Shown here: piece after piece, positions 25,106 to 34,891 of the stretch
Position numbering within the stretch: the first letter of the stretch is position 1
Layout of the letters: the number at the start of each line of letters is the position of its first letter
DNA from: Candidatus Zhuqueibacterota bacterium
GTDB taxonomy: Bacteria; Zhuqueibacterota; Zhuqueibacteria; Zhuqueibacterales; Zhuqueibacteraceae
Length of the DNA stretch: 64,000 bases
Direction: 5' to 3'
Assembly: GCA_022616415.1 (NCBI GenBank)
Contig: JAKEEU010000323.1
Span: forward strand, 1-64,000
Translations under genes and position numbers: made by a program
The notes under the pieces: generated by a model
What the model was told of the DNA's origin: nothing
The model's database searches: none
What the model saw: the letters and a program-made list of their open reading frames with translations, nothing else

Positions 25106-26209
25106 CTATTTGTAGAAGAGCCGGATGCACTCTGCCACAGCTTCGACTTCGTCATCGCGGATTTCCGGATAAATCGGCAAAGAGACAATTTCTTCGGCGG
25201 CCTTCTCTGCTGCCGGCAAGCTGCCCTTGTCCATTTGGAGTTCTCTGTAAGCTTCCTGGAGATGCACCGGAATCGGATAATGGATAATCGTTTCAATTCC
25301 CTGTTCTGCCAGATAAGCCATCAGCGCGTCGCGCTGCGGCGCACGGATGACATAGAGGTGAAAGACATGCGTGCCATACTTCGCGCGCGGCGGAGTTGTG
25401 ACCGGCGTCTTTTCGAGGAGCCTGTCATAATAAAGCGCAATTTGCCGGCGTCGCTGATTGTTCTCATCCAAGTAAGGCAATTTGGCGCGCAAAATGGCGG
25501 CCTGGACTTCGTCCAACCGGCTGTTGAACCCCTTGATGGCGTGATAGTAGCGCCGGCGCTGGCCGTAATTCCGCAAAAGCCGGAGCCTGTCGGCCATTTC
25601 AGCATCGTTGGTGCAGACGAAGCCGGCGTCGCCGTAGGCGCCGAGATTTTTGCTCGGATAGAAACTGAAACATCCGGCGTCGCCAAAAATTCCAGCCTTG
25701 CGATCGCCATACATGGCACCGTGCGCTTGGCACGCATCTTCGATGACTTTGAGGTTGCGGCGGCGGGCGATTTCCAAAATCGGCGCCAGATCTGCCGGCT
25801 GGCCGAATAGATGCACGGGCAGAATGACCTTCGTGCGCGCCGTAATGGCGGCTTCGAGTTTGTTGACATCCATCGTAAAGGTCGCTGGGTCGATATCCAC
25901 CAATTTCGGAATGGCGTTGGCGAAAGATATGGCGCTGATTGTTGGCACGGCCGTATTTGAAACGGTGATGACTTCGTCGCCAGGTTCCACGCCGCATGCT
26001 AAAAGTGCAAGATGCAAGGCTTCAGTGCCAGAGCCGACGTTAATGCCATGCTTTGCACCGAGATAACTTGCGAACTCTTCTTCAAAACGCTGTCCTTCTT
26101 CTCCAAGAATAAACCAGGCGCGCTCGAAAACCCGGCGCACTGCAATGTCAACGGCGGATTGCAACGCCCGATATTGCCGGGTCATATCATAAAAAGGTAT
26201 TTTCGTCAT
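25106..26209 (-). CDS. DegT/DnrJ/EryC1/StrS sugar aminotransferase
   Basis: 367 residues, PLP fold type I. The cofactor loop GSGTEAL is at 59-65, the EDACQAHGA block at 157-165 supplies the Asp that binds the pyridine nitrogen, and [15 protein letters not shown] places the Schiff-base Lys at 187. These enzymes transaminate keto-sugar nucleotides to amino sugars. The upstream epimerase/dehydratase gene (26206-27210) overlaps by 4 bases (ATGA), so a two-step route from nucleotide sugar to amino sugar is likely. The exact product (3- or 4-amino) cannot be decided. Confidence 0.93.
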   Translation of the reverse strand: MTKIPFYDMTRQYRALQSAVDIAVRRVFERAWFILGEEGQRFEEEFASYLGAKHGINVGSGTEALHLALLACGVEPGDEVITVSNTAVPTISAISFANAIPKLVDIDPATFTMDVNKLEAAITARTKVILPVHLFGQPADLAPILEIARRRNLKVIEDACQAHGAMYGDRKAGIFGDAGCFSFYPSKNLGAYGDAGFVCTNDAEMADRLRLLRNYGQRRRYYHAIKGFNSRLDEVQAAILRAKLPYLDENNQRRRQIALYYDRLLEKTPVTTPPRAKYGTHVFHLYVIRAPQRDALMAYLAEQGIETIIHYPIPVHLQEAYRELQMDKGSLPAAEKAAEEIVSLPIYPEIRDDEVEAVAECIRLFYK

Positions 26210-27210
26210 TGGGGCCAGTAGTGTTCCTTATGTTTCTGATAAAAAGCCACCATTTTCTCCAGACCTTCGCGCAAGCTGACCTGCGGCTCCCAGCCGAGGG
26301 TTTTGTAAATTTTTTCGTAATTGCCGTAATAATCGCCGATATCGATCCGTTTCTTTTCCGGTGGAAACGGCACGATGACATAAGAGCCTTTGCCAACGAC
26401 CTCGAGCAGTGTTTTCACAAATTGCAGATGGGGCACGACTTCACGGCTGCCGAGGTTGTAGGCCTGGCCGTCGGTTTCGGGCGAAACGGCGGCCATCAGA
26501 AAGGCCCGCACCACGTCGTCGATGTAGTTGTAATCGCGCCGCTGCCTGCCGTCACCAAAGATTTTGATTTCCTCGCCGTTCATGGCCTGGCGAACAAACA
26601 CGGGAATGAAACCCTGGCGATCGTGCTTCATCAAAAGACGCGGGCCATAGGTATTGGTCAAACGCAGGGAGCAGGCGCGAATGCCATAAACGTTGTTATA
26701 AAGAATATGGTAGTGCTCACCCGCCAGCTTGTTGATGCCATTCACGTCAACCGGACGCATCAGGTGTGATTCATCGACGGGCAAATACTTCGCCTTGCCG
26801 TATTGTTGCCGCGTGCCGGCGAAGACGATTTTTATGTTCTGGTTGAACTTGCGGCAAGTTTCCAAAATCGAAAGCTGGCTCCGGCAATTGATTTCCAAAT
26901 CCGTATACGGATCGCGCATGCTATCGATGTGGCTGACTTGCCCGGCCAGGTTGAACATAAAATCCTGGCCGCGCACCAAATAACGCATGCTGGACTCATC
27001 ACGCACGTCGGCAATGTTGATTCTGACTTTATCCTGGATATCAACAATGTTAAACAGGTTGCCGCCATAGTCATCAATCATCGAATCCACGAGCGTAACC
27101 TTGGCGCCCAGCTCAACCAGAGCGTGAGCCAAATTTGAACCGATGAAGCCAAGGCCGCCGGTGATCAAGACGTTTCGATTTTGATAAGCGTCACGATAAT
27201 CCATTATCAA
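26206..27210 (-). CDS. NAD-dependent epimerase/dehydratase with Asn at the usual Tyr position
   Basis: 334 residues, extended SDR fold. GGLGFIGS at 18-25 binds [14 protein letters not shown] and [12 protein letters not shown] follow the expected order, and AGTRQQYG places a Thr near 133. In the catalytic segment the canonical Y-x3-K reads N157-G-I-N-K161, so the Tyr is replaced by Asn while Lys is kept. It probably acts on an NDP-sugar with the DegT enzyme encoded by the overlapping downstream gene, but the chemistry may differ from a classical epimerase. The first codon (27210) is TTG, well spaced from CAGGAGA; the ATG two codons later (27204) is the alternative. Confidence 0.85.
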   Translation of the reverse strand: MIMDYRDAYQNRNVLITGGLGFIGSNLAHALVELGAKVTLVDSMIDDYGGNLFNIVDIQDKVRINIADVRDESSMRYLVRGQDFMFNLAGQVSHIDSMRDPYTDLEINCRSQLSILETCRKFNQNIKIVFAGTRQQYGKAKYLPVDESHLMRPVDVNGINKLAGEHYHILYNNVYGIRACSLRLTNTYGPRLLMKHDRQGFIPVFVRQAMNGEEIKIFGDGRQRRDYNYIDDVVRAFLMAAVSPETDGQAYNLGSREVVPHLQFVKTLLEVVGKGSYVIVPFPPEKKRIDIGDYYGNYEKIYKTLGWEPQVSLREGLEKMVAFYQKHKEHYWPQ

Positions 27211-27276
27211 ACGTGTCTCCTGGGCATCGTATTACCCGCAACATGGACAAGCCACAACCAAAAAATTTAAAAAATA

Positions 27277-27308
27277 CCCCAACGGATGAAAAGCGACCAA
27301 CGGATAAA
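27277..27308. repeat. CCAACGGAT direct repeat, related to the 25-kb hairpin
   Basis: The word CCAACGGAT occurs at 27279-27287 and 27297-27305 (18-base period). The inverse word ATCCGTTGG occurs at 25009-25017 and 25026-25034 (17-base period) in the hairpin region. The shared words and nearly equal spacing indicate a related, degenerate copy in the opposite orientation. Confidence 0.5.
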
Positions 27309-27330
27309 AAAATATTTGCAAAAAAAGCAG

Positions 27331-28224
27331 TCAAACTTCGTGTTCGTGATGCAATTTGGCCGTGCTCTGACTGGCCGGAGGCGCGGCCAAAACCCCGCTA
27401 TCTGCTCTCCCGTTATAGCGCTTTAAAAAAACCAAACGCCACCAAAGCTTGACAAGATCGACGCCAACGCGAAAGACGCGCCGGAAATTGAAGAATTGTG
27501 ATTTTCCGCTGGCGCGAAAAAAGTGATTGACCGGCACCTCGGCAAAGCGGGCGCCGGCGTCGTGAAGCTTTTTAATCATCTCGACGCAGATGACGCCGCT
27601 GTTGCGCTCCAGCCGGATGCGATCAAAAAGCTCGCGTCGCATCAGACGGAAATCGCAATCGACGTCGCGTATGGTAAAGCCAAAGGCCAGCTTCGTCACC
27701 GTATGATAGAGCTTGCCGATCCAAATGCGGTACCACGGATCGTGGCGCTTGATCTTGTAGCCGTTGACGACGTCCACGCCGTTTTTTATGGCGGGCACCA
27801 GATTCAACAGCTCGCGCACATCATATTGCGCGTCGCCATCCGTATAAAAAATAAAATCTTTTTTCGCTGCTTTGAAGCCGGATTTCAGCGCGCCGCCGTA
27901 ACCGCGGTTTTTTTCATGATGCACCACCCGGACTTTGGGGTATTGCTTTTCCAGAAAATCGAGAATTTCCCGGGTGTGCGACTGGCTGCCATCATTCACC
28001 AAAATGATTTCGTAGTCCGGCGTGATCCGCTCGGCGGTCATCACGGCCAGCGATACCATGCTGCCGATGGTGCCCCAATCATTATAGACCGGAAAAAAAA
28101 TCGATAGACTGAATGGCTCGGGCAATGAATTGATAGACGTGCCATTGTCACTGTGGGGCTTTGCTGCCATTGATTGCTCCAAGACTTGGCCGACACCATC
28201 ATTACTAATAAAGCTCGGTTGCAT
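27331..28224 (-). CDS. GT2-family glycosyltransferase (DPM1/polyprenyl-phosphate type)
   Basis: 297 residues from ATG 28224, which has AGGATGGA upstream; a GTG at 28254 in the same frame has no such site. After a low-complexity ~35-residue lead the GT-A domain starts with SIFFPVYNDWGTIG, then EIILVNDGSQSHT, KNRGYGGALKSGF, and the DxD metal motif in FIFYTDGDAQYD. The late block IRDVDCDFRLMRREL fits polyprenyl-phosphate glycosyltransferases. Such an enzyme could make the lipid-phosphate sugar donors needed by the GT-C membrane enzymes on either side. The C-terminal ~45 residues contain a short hydrophobic stretch but no clear paired helices. Confidence 0.87.
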   Translation of the reverse strand: MQPSFISNDGVGQVLEQSMAAKPHSDNGTSINSLPEPFSLSIFFPVYNDWGTIGSMVSLAVMTAERITPDYEIILVNDGSQSHTREILDFLEKQYPKVRVVHHEKNRGYGGALKSGFKAAKKDFIFYTDGDAQYDVRELLNLVPAIKNGVDVVNGYKIKRHDPWYRIWIGKLYHTVTKLAFGFTIRDVDCDFRLMRRELFDRIRLERNSGVICVEMIKKLHDAGARFAEVPVNHFFRASGKSQFFNFRRVFRVGVDLVKLWWRLVFLKRYNGRADSGVLAAPPASQSTAKLHHEHEV

Positions 28225-28354
28225 AAATCCATCCTGATTTTTATAACAAGTCACGCATACTGCTATGCCAGTGACGCTAAACTTGTCGTTTTTACATTAT
28301 ACACGCACTAAGGCAGTTTTGCGTTCTCACTAGGTTCTTCAATATTGCCAGATA

Positions 28355-29788
28355 TCAAGTTTGCCTTTTGTTAATGCCAGAAAAGGAATTGCCGATTATA
28401 GTGTTCCTCTCAAAACCCGGCTCGACCGAAAATTCATTAGCGCCGGGTATTTGAGACACGACTTCATTTCGCGATCGTTGTTTATGCATTTTGAGCTGCG
28501 CCATCGCTTGCCGCTCCAGACGCAGTAACGCAACTTGCAAGACCACGATCATCCAGAAGTACATCTGAACGGGATGGCTAATCCAAAAATCAGGGCCAGG
28601 TATTGATGCAATCAAAAATCCTGCTAAAGAAGCGAAGCAGCCACGGCTTAAATTTGAAACGAAAAATATTCGCGAGCGCATGCCTTTAATGGCCTGAGCT
28701 AAAATAGCAAGCAAGAAACCCGCCATAAACACCAGGCCGGGAATGCCAATCTCAGCGGCAATCAAGAGATACACATTATGCACAAAATAGGTGGTGGGTT
28801 GCAGGTGATAATTCCAATATCCCACACCGATAATCGGATTTGACTTAATGATATCCAGCGACTCGGCCTGCAGTTTTTTGCGGCCTTCCCACATACTTTC
28901 GGCCTTGTAGGAAAAAAGTCGATCCGTAAATACAGCGCCGTACTTCATTGCAAAAATCACCGCCAAGATCACGAGCGGCATTGAAAGCCCCAAAAGCACT
29001 TTTTTCAACTTTAACCCCCGGCGGAAAAGGTCATAGCCCAGCATACATAAAATCCCGAAAGCTGTCCCGATCCAGGCCCCTCGGCTGGAAGAGGTAAACA
29101 GAGCAATTCCACCAACCAACAATGCTGTGCCTGAAAAGTAGGCCCATCGAAGATTGCCTTGCATCAAAGAGGTGAACAAAACACGAGCCGTTATCGGCAG
29201 CATGAACACCAAATACATCCCTATTTCGTTGGCGTGATAAAAAGTGCCTTTGGATCGCCACCACATCCACGATTGAACCTCGTCGATCACCCCAAGCTTG
29301 AACTCCGGGATTTTAAATTGCAACATGCACAACATTCCCTGAAAGATCATCGCTGCCATCAAAGCACCAACAAAATATTGAACGTCTTTGGCGGAATGCA
29401 AGGATTTCAGCGCCGCGTAGAAAATCATCATATCAATAATGCCACGCGCGACGCCGCTAAACGCAAAAGACTCATTCAAAGCCGGGATCAGAGAAAGGGC
29501 GCAGAAAACAATCACACCTATCCAGAAGTATAGCAGAACCGGAAAGCGATCCTTGAGTTGAAGACGGCGTTGCGGGTCAACAAAATTCCAAACAAACAGT
29601 ACGATAAAGATCAAATAGGTTAGTGTAAAATCCATATTGAAATAGTCCATCCGAATTCCACTCTGCCAGGCAATAGTCATCACAGCCGCTGCCAGGAGGA
29701 AGCGCGACAGGTTGGCGTAAAACAACAGCCCAAATCCCATTGACACCACACAGATAACAACAAAGGCTAATTTAGTTGATATCAGCAT
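28355..29788 (-). CDS. O-antigen ligase / Wzy_C-type polymerase-like membrane protein
   Basis: 477 residues with about 11-12 membrane helices. SSRGAWIGTAFGI (around residue 230) matches the arginine-containing loop of the Wzy_C family, and a large periplasmic loop holds PIIGVGYWNYHL and FVHNVYLLIAAEIGIPG, the last carrying the H-N block conserved in ligases. Expected role: joining undecaprenyl-linked chains to a lipid or polymerising repeat units outside the membrane. The gene starts 2 bases after the stop of the GT39-like gene, indicating one operon with the large membrane proteins at 29791-34814. Confidence 0.87.
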   Translation of the reverse strand: MLISTKLAFVVICVVSMGFGLLFYANLSRFLLAAAVMTIAWQSGIRMDYFNMDFTLTYLIFIVLFVWNFVDPQRRLQLKDRFPVLLYFWIGVIVFCALSLIPALNESFAFSGVARGIIDMMIFYAALKSLHSAKDVQYFVGALMAAMIFQGMLCMLQFKIPEFKLGVIDEVQSWMWWRSKGTFYHANEIGMYLVFMLPITARVLFTSLMQGNLRWAYFSGTALLVGGIALFTSSSRGAWIGTAFGILCMLGYDLFRRGLKLKKVLLGLSMPLVILAVIFAMKYGAVFTDRLFSYKAESMWEGRKKLQAESLDIIKSNPIIGVGYWNYHLQPTTYFVHNVYLLIAAEIGIPGLVFMAGFLLAILAQAIKGMRSRIFFVSNLSRGCFASLAGFLIASIPGPDFWISHPVQMYFWMIVVLQVALLRLERQAMAQLKMHKQRSRNEVVSQIPGANEFSVEPGFERNTIIGNSFSGINKRQT

Positions 29789-29790
29789 AA

Positions 29791-31434
29791 CTAGTCATTC
29801 ATTTTGCATTCCGTCCGCAGCAACTGATAAATGATCACGCGCAAACCCGAGATATCGATCTGATCATAAACAGGCTTCAACTCCTTGGGCACATCTTTTC
29901 GATTGAAAAGGCCAATCAGATTGGGGAACTCATCCTGATAACGCTCATCAATGATCATATAATCGACGCCGCGGTGAGCTGCATATTCCACAATCCGATC
30001 AACCGTATCGTAAGAAAATGTCGCGGTCTTGCGAATATCGAATTGGCCCGCGTAAAAATCTACGGCCTTGTTGTAACTCATCAGTACCGGGGTGTGATCA
30101 GTATTTGCTTTCAACCAATCGCCGGTCTCTTTCAGCTCAACGGCATCCGTCCAAAAATCACGCGAGAGACGGGATCGCCCCACCACTTTGCCCAACTCCG
30201 GAAGAAACGACAAAATAAAAAGCAACAACGCCGTCAGAACTATGCCCCATCTGGCACTCGCACGCGAGAACATATCCATAGGCAGCAAGCGGAAAAAATG
30301 ACGCATTCGTCTAAACAAAATAACGGCGCCGTGGCCGGCCCAAATAAAACAAAGCGGCAACAAAGATGAAAAATAACGCTCATTGATATGAAAAAAAGGG
30401 ATCACCATCAGCCAGAAAAAGACAATAAAAGTGAGTAGATAAAGATGCAATTGGGCCTGCGGCCATGTCCAGCGGCCGGCTACAAGGCCGAGCGCCATAA
30501 GAAAAAACATTGGCCCGGTAATCACTCCGGGAATGGCGTAACGAAGAAGCTTGTATACATTCTCGGCCATCGTTTTTGCCAAGTCAGTTAAATTGCGGGC
30601 GCTGCCATCACTACCAGCAAACGTATTCACTTCATAGTCGTGGAAAGTGCCGAGATGATAGGCCATATCCAATGGCAACTTTTCGTTGTCCGGCAACAAC
30701 CGATTGATGGAGGTCACATCAAAGCGGTTCACTTTATATTTTCCGCTGATTGTCCATTCGCCGGTTGCCTGCCGTAAATACAGAAGATAGGGCAAAGCAC
30801 ACAACACTGCAACCATCGCGGTGACGAACATAATTTTCACCAGTGCCGGCTGCCGGTCCCGGCGCCAATGAAAAGTGAGCCATACGCCTGCGACAAACAA
30901 ATAAACGAAAAGATAGCCAAGCCCCTCGGGTTTGGTCAAATAGGACATGCCCCAAAAGGCGCCGGCCAACGCTCCTTTCCTAATTGAACGATTTTTAAGA
31001 GCAAACCATCCCGCGGCGACGCCGCTTGTGGATAGAAACGTGTAGGTCGATTCGGAAAGCGCATTGGTTGCATCAAAAGCCAACGCTGGAAATATGGCAA
31101 GCAAAAACGCCGATACCAAACCTGTCCGCGCGCCAAAAAGCTCCCTGGCCAAAAGATAAACCGGGATGATGACTGCCGTGCCGGTGATCATCGAAACGAG
31201 CCGGCCGACAAGCTCAAAGTCATGGCTGAAGAGCGATAGCAGCGCAATGAGCGCCGGGTACATCGGCGGCCAGTATGGATGCAAAAGATTCTTCCAGCCG
31301 TGAAGAGCAGCAGCCGCGCCGAGCTGCAAATAATGCGGCTCATCGAATCCGATTGCAAATCGCCAATTCATCAGGAATAGCCTGAATGCCAAGGCGAGCA
31401 CGAGAAGCGCCGCCAGTTGTTTGGAAACTTTCAT
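29791..31434 (-). CDS. GT39-like (PMT_2) polytopic glycosyltransferase
   Basis: 547 residues. The first periplasmic loop contains GFDEPHYLQLGAAAALHGW, with an Asp-Glu pair typical of GT-C catalytic loops, then HPYWPPMYPALIALLS and about ten helices ending near residue 420; the remaining ~125 residues are soluble with mixed alpha/beta character. The family transfers sugars from polyprenyl-phosphate carriers to lipids or proteins. It is the third of four contiguous large membrane genes; gaps are 9 and 2 bases. Confidence 0.83.
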   Translation of the reverse strand: MKVSKQLAALLVLALAFRLFLMNWRFAIGFDEPHYLQLGAAAALHGWKNLLHPYWPPMYPALIALLSLFSHDFELVGRLVSMITGTAVIIPVYLLARELFGARTGLVSAFLLAIFPALAFDATNALSESTYTFLSTSGVAAGWFALKNRSIRKGALAGAFWGMSYLTKPEGLGYLFVYLFVAGVWLTFHWRRDRQPALVKIMFVTAMVAVLCALPYLLYLRQATGEWTISGKYKVNRFDVTSINRLLPDNEKLPLDMAYHLGTFHDYEVNTFAGSDGSARNLTDLAKTMAENVYKLLRYAIPGVITGPMFFLMALGLVAGRWTWPQAQLHLYLLTFIVFFWLMVIPFFHINERYFSSLLPLCFIWAGHGAVILFRRMRHFFRLLPMDMFSRASARWGIVLTALLLFILSFLPELGKVVGRSRLSRDFWTDAVELKETGDWLKANTDHTPVLMSYNKAVDFYAGQFDIRKTATFSYDTVDRIVEYAAHRGVDYMIIDERYQDEFPNLIGLFNRKDVPKELKPVYDQIDISGLRVIIYQLLRTECKMND

Positions 31435-31443
31435 CGTAGAAAC

Positions 31444-33315
31444 TTAGAAATCAAAAAGCTTGACCGCTTCGCCATCCTGCTCAAATTGCAAGCTTACCGT
31501 TACATGGCCCGGCGCAAAACCATCGCGGATTTCCCAATAAACCTCTTCACGCACGATTTCTCCCGGTTGCCACTGCGATGGCGGATATAATCCGAAAGCC
31601 GGATTATGCGGCGATGAAAAACCGGCTTCGCCATTGCTTAGCAAAAACTGAGCGCCATTGCCATGGCTTAAAGGATGAGTCGCTCTCCAATAGAGAGTAA
31701 AATGATAGTAAAATGTATCCCAATAACGGGTGTTCGTATGCCAGGTATAGCCAAGAAACGCAAGCGTATCATTGACGGCGATCGCCAGCGGATTTCCTAT
31801 TTCCTGCTGCTGGGCAATTGCGAGATTACGCAAGCCCGTTTTATATTCATAGCCGCGTTGAAAAAGCGCCACGCCATCTTCATACTGCACGACGCCGTAA
31901 TTCGGATCGTTCAATACCCGCCAAATGTGCTCGTCGACCGGTTTCGCGGGTGTTAAAAAAAAACTTGTCCGAGTCATCAGGCGAAATTCATGGTTGGCAA
32001 AATCGTATAAAATGTAATCGACGGAGTCGATATGATCGGGAAAAGCGTAAAGCTCACGGCGCTCCGCCGTTCGGGATCCCAGGATGGTATCGACTGACAA
32101 CGAGGCATTTTCAGGAATCCCGGCAGCGAGGCGATCGATCGCCTCGTGATGCGAGGTTCTTTTCCATTCGGCCATTTTACGAAGATTCGATTTTACGGCA
32201 CACGCGACAATGGAACAGAGCAGCACAGCGGCGAGAATTATTCGGCGCAGTTGTTGAATCCTGGCCTCATGCATGCCACGCTTTTGAAATGTTCGTAGAA
32301 CATTGGCCAGCCCATAAATGGCCGAGACAAAAATGATTGGGGTTAGCGTCGCCGTGTATGGATATTCAATGACGTGCGCGGGGTACCAATCGCTGAGAAG
32401 ATTGATCAGCAGAATCGGGCTAACAATCGCCAGCGTCCACGGACTCCCCAAGCTCAGAAAAGCCAGTGGGACAAACAGCCAAAATAGATAGGCAGCGTTA
32501 AGTATGGTCAGAAAATGCTCGTCTAATAAATAGATTGGTTTTTCCCAAATCAGTTTGCCACCTTCAAGATAGGCCCAGTGGCTCGGTCGGGTAATGGCTT
32601 TGGCCGCCTCACTAACTTCCGTAGCAAATTGGCTGACCAGCCAGAGATGCCTAGAATAGAACACGCCGAACCAGAGCGCGGCAAATACTGCCAAAAGCGC
32701 TCCGCGCTTGATCTTCTTTCTGGTAAGTGCGATGTAAATCCCGGTCATGCCCCAGATGACGGCAACGTCCTCGCGGCAGAGCAACGCCCAAAAGGCAAAG
32801 AACAAAAACCAGCCGATGCGCTCTTTATCGAGAAAATAAAAAGCGTACAAGATCAACGAAGTTGAGAAAACGATGCCGTGCACGTCAAATAAGTTGGTGT
32901 TGTGCATCGCGGGATACAACAAATAGGCTGCTGCGAAGGCCATTCCCGCAGCCTGGCTGCTCAACCGATCCCTGGCCAACAAATAGACCGGCAAAGCGCC
33001 GACCGCTAAAAACAAAGACTGCAACACCAGCAGGGTTTCAGCGCGCGGCGCCAGCTTATAGAAAAGCGCCAGAGGAATATATATGAACTCCCAGTGCGCC
33101 AGCCAAAACCGCGAGGCCGGTATGCCAAGATTGACACTTTCCTCTAAAAGGCGGCCCTGACCGGTGTTATACCACGTCTGAATCATGATGCCGAGATCAA
33201 AGAGGGTGCCGTTGAAGCTTTCCCATCGCTGAATGGAAGCGCAGCTAAAGAGCACGGTGTAAGCGGCAGCCAACAATCCTGCAATGGCCAAGCCGAGATG
33301 ATTTCGACGCGCCAT
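31444..33315 (-). CDS. DUF2079 polytopic membrane protein (GT-C-like)
   Basis: 623 residues from ATG 33315, which lies 2 bases after the stop of the upstream gene (TGATAATG); a TTG two codons earlier is possible but weaker. NGTLFDLGIMIQTWYN, SRFWLAHWEFIYIPLALFYK and QSLFLAVGALPVYLLARD are the hallmarks of DUF2079, a family of uncharacterised membrane proteins thought to be distantly related to GT-C glycosyltransferases. About ten helices occupy residues 5-375, followed by a soluble ~250-residue domain. Its place between two other GT-C-like proteins supports a role in lipid-linked sugar transfer. Confidence 0.82.
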   Translation of the reverse strand: MARRNHLGLAIAGLLAAAYTVLFSCASIQRWESFNGTLFDLGIMIQTWYNTGQGRLLEESVNLGIPASRFWLAHWEFIYIPLALFYKLAPRAETLLVLQSLFLAVGALPVYLLARDRLSSQAAGMAFAAAYLLYPAMHNTNLFDVHGIVFSTSLILYAFYFLDKERIGWFLFFAFWALLCREDVAVIWGMTGIYIALTRKKIKRGALLAVFAALWFGVFYSRHLWLVSQFATEVSEAAKAITRPSHWAYLEGGKLIWEKPIYLLDEHFLTILNAAYLFWLFVPLAFLSLGSPWTLAIVSPILLINLLSDWYPAHVIEYPYTATLTPIIFVSAIYGLANVLRTFQKRGMHEARIQQLRRIILAAVLLCSIVACAVKSNLRKMAEWKRTSHHEAIDRLAAGIPENASLSVDTILGSRTAERRELYAFPDHIDSVDYILYDFANHEFRLMTRTSFFLTPAKPVDEHIWRVLNDPNYGVVQYEDGVALFQRGYEYKTGLRNLAIAQQQEIGNPLAIAVNDTLAFLGYTWHTNTRYWDTFYYHFTLYWRATHPLSHGNGAQFLLSNGEAGFSSPHNPAFGLYPPSQWQPGEIVREEVYWEIRDGFAPGHVTVSLQFEQDGEAVKLFDF

Positions 33316-33317
33316 TA

Positions 33318-34814
33318 TCAATAAACCCGTTGATTTTTTTCAGGTAATGTATTAAAATCTTTTTTAAATTTTATCCCCTTTTTATTAAAATATGAAGCCA
33401 CCGTCATGTTTCGCCAATCCTTCTCGTCTTCCTCAATATCTTCAAAAAAAATCGCGTATGGATAATTTTTTAATTTTTCGACTTCACAAATGTCATCCTG
33501 GCATTGTTGGAGAGCCTTATAGCGTTTCCACATTTTCATATCGTAAACATAGGCAGCTCCTTGCAGATCAGCTTTCCGCGGTTCCAATGAAATTATTCCT
33601 TTAATCATTTTTTTAGTCACCAAATTTGAATAAGCGAGTCGAATATTATTATGTTGCAGGAATAAACTGCAGAAAACAGCCAATCCCAATATCGGATAAA
33701 CGCAACCGAATAGCTTGTCGAGCTTGAATTCAACTCTGTTGAAGTAGTGAATAATGACTTCGATATTGAAGAACCAGCCCAGCAAAAAAAACAAATATCC
33801 GACATTGAGCACTCTTGGCGGTCCGAGATTGCCCCTGGCCCAAGCTGCCGGGAAAAAAGTCGAAACGGTCACTATCAACAACATGCAGATGGAAATAAGC
33901 GGGTGAATGGCAAAATGGTTTTCGGCCTTTTTAAGCTGATTGGATATCCGCAGGCCCAAAGGTATAAACATCATTGTAAGCAAAAGAACCGGAGACCCCA
34001 ACCATTCAACCATCATAGAAACGGAACCCAAGGTGGAAACAGAGATGACTCTTATTAAGTCGGGTTGATTGGGAACAAAAGCAGCACGCACGGTGTTGCC
34101 GGGGGCGAAAATGACCACACAGGAAGCGATTATGGCGATACCGAGCAACAACCCGAGCAAGGCATCAATTTTCCTGTTCATCAAAAACCTGTATACAAAT
34201 ATCAAACTCAGCGAAACCAGCAAAATAAGCATTATGGTCTCGTTTGACCCAATGGCGGCAATCAACAAACAGGAGGATATGAAAACGAAAATCCGTCTTT
34301 TATAAATTTCCTCGGTTCGGTAAACGCGCATGAGCAAAGCAAAAAAATAAACCGTGAAAATGTTTGGCGCTTGATAGGTGAGAGTTCCCACCATCCAATA
34401 TATTCCTTCACAAAGGCTGGGCATGTTAACAACGTATAAAAAGAACAGCGCCAATGCCAGCGTCCAAGTTGTTTTCACAGACAGGGATTTTGCGGTTATT
34501 TCACTAATCAGCAAATAGAAAGAATGGAGAAGCAAAAAAATCAATGCGGGAGGCAATAGTTTATAACCAAAAAACCAGCCAAAAACCAATGGATTGGCGC
34601 TGCACAATGCCGAAGCAAAGAAGCGCCCTTGCCAGCCATAATACAAATCTCTTTGCGTTTCCCAGAACCCATTTTGAATGACGGCGTTGCTGTAAAAATA
34701 ATCATCACCAGCTGCGGGGTGAGCAAAAAAGGAGAGAATTAAAAGTGGAATTATCGTCATGCCACTTAAAAAAATAATAAAATTTTTCTTAATGAACTCA
34801 ACTAAATTATTCAT
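33318..34814 (-). CDS. Polytopic membrane protein, DUF6056-like (probable GT-C glycosyltransferase)
   Basis: 498 residues from ATG 34814, with TTGGAG at good spacing; the frame opens a little earlier at 34832 without such a site. About eleven helices up to residue ~410, then a short soluble tail. The first loop PAAGDDYFYSNAVIQNG with an Asp-Asp pair and GWQGRFFASAL are similar to a family of uncharacterised membrane proteins with a GT-C-like start. Less conserved than its neighbours and more AT-rich. It is the first gene of the four-gene run of large membrane proteins, so it may act with the ligase-like and GT39-like proteins downstream. Confidence 0.65.
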   Translation of the reverse strand: MNNLVEFIKKNFIIFLSGMTIIPLLILSFFAHPAAGDDYFYSNAVIQNGFWETQRDLYYGWQGRFFASALCSANPLVFGWFFGYKLLPPALIFLLLHSFYLLISEITAKSLSVKTTWTLALALFFLYVVNMPSLCEGIYWMVGTLTYQAPNIFTVYFFALLMRVYRTEEIYKRRIFVFISSCLLIAAIGSNETIMLILLVSLSLIFVYRFLMNRKIDALLGLLLGIAIIASCVVIFAPGNTVRAAFVPNQPDLIRVISVSTLGSVSMMVEWLGSPVLLLTMMFIPLGLRISNQLKKAENHFAIHPLISICMLLIVTVSTFFPAAWARGNLGPPRVLNVGYLFFLLGWFFNIEVIIHYFNRVEFKLDKLFGCVYPILGLAVFCSLFLQHNNIRLAYSNLVTKKMIKGIISLEPRKADLQGAAYVYDMKMWKRYKALQQCQDDICEVEKLKNYPYAIFFEDIEEDEKDWRNMTVASYFNKKGIKFKKDFNTLPEKNQRVY

Positions 34815-34891
34815 ACGCAACTCCAAAAGCAACCTGTTGCTTTCATAACAATAGAAAAGCTATTAGACACAACGCCAAACCTTGGGTGTAA

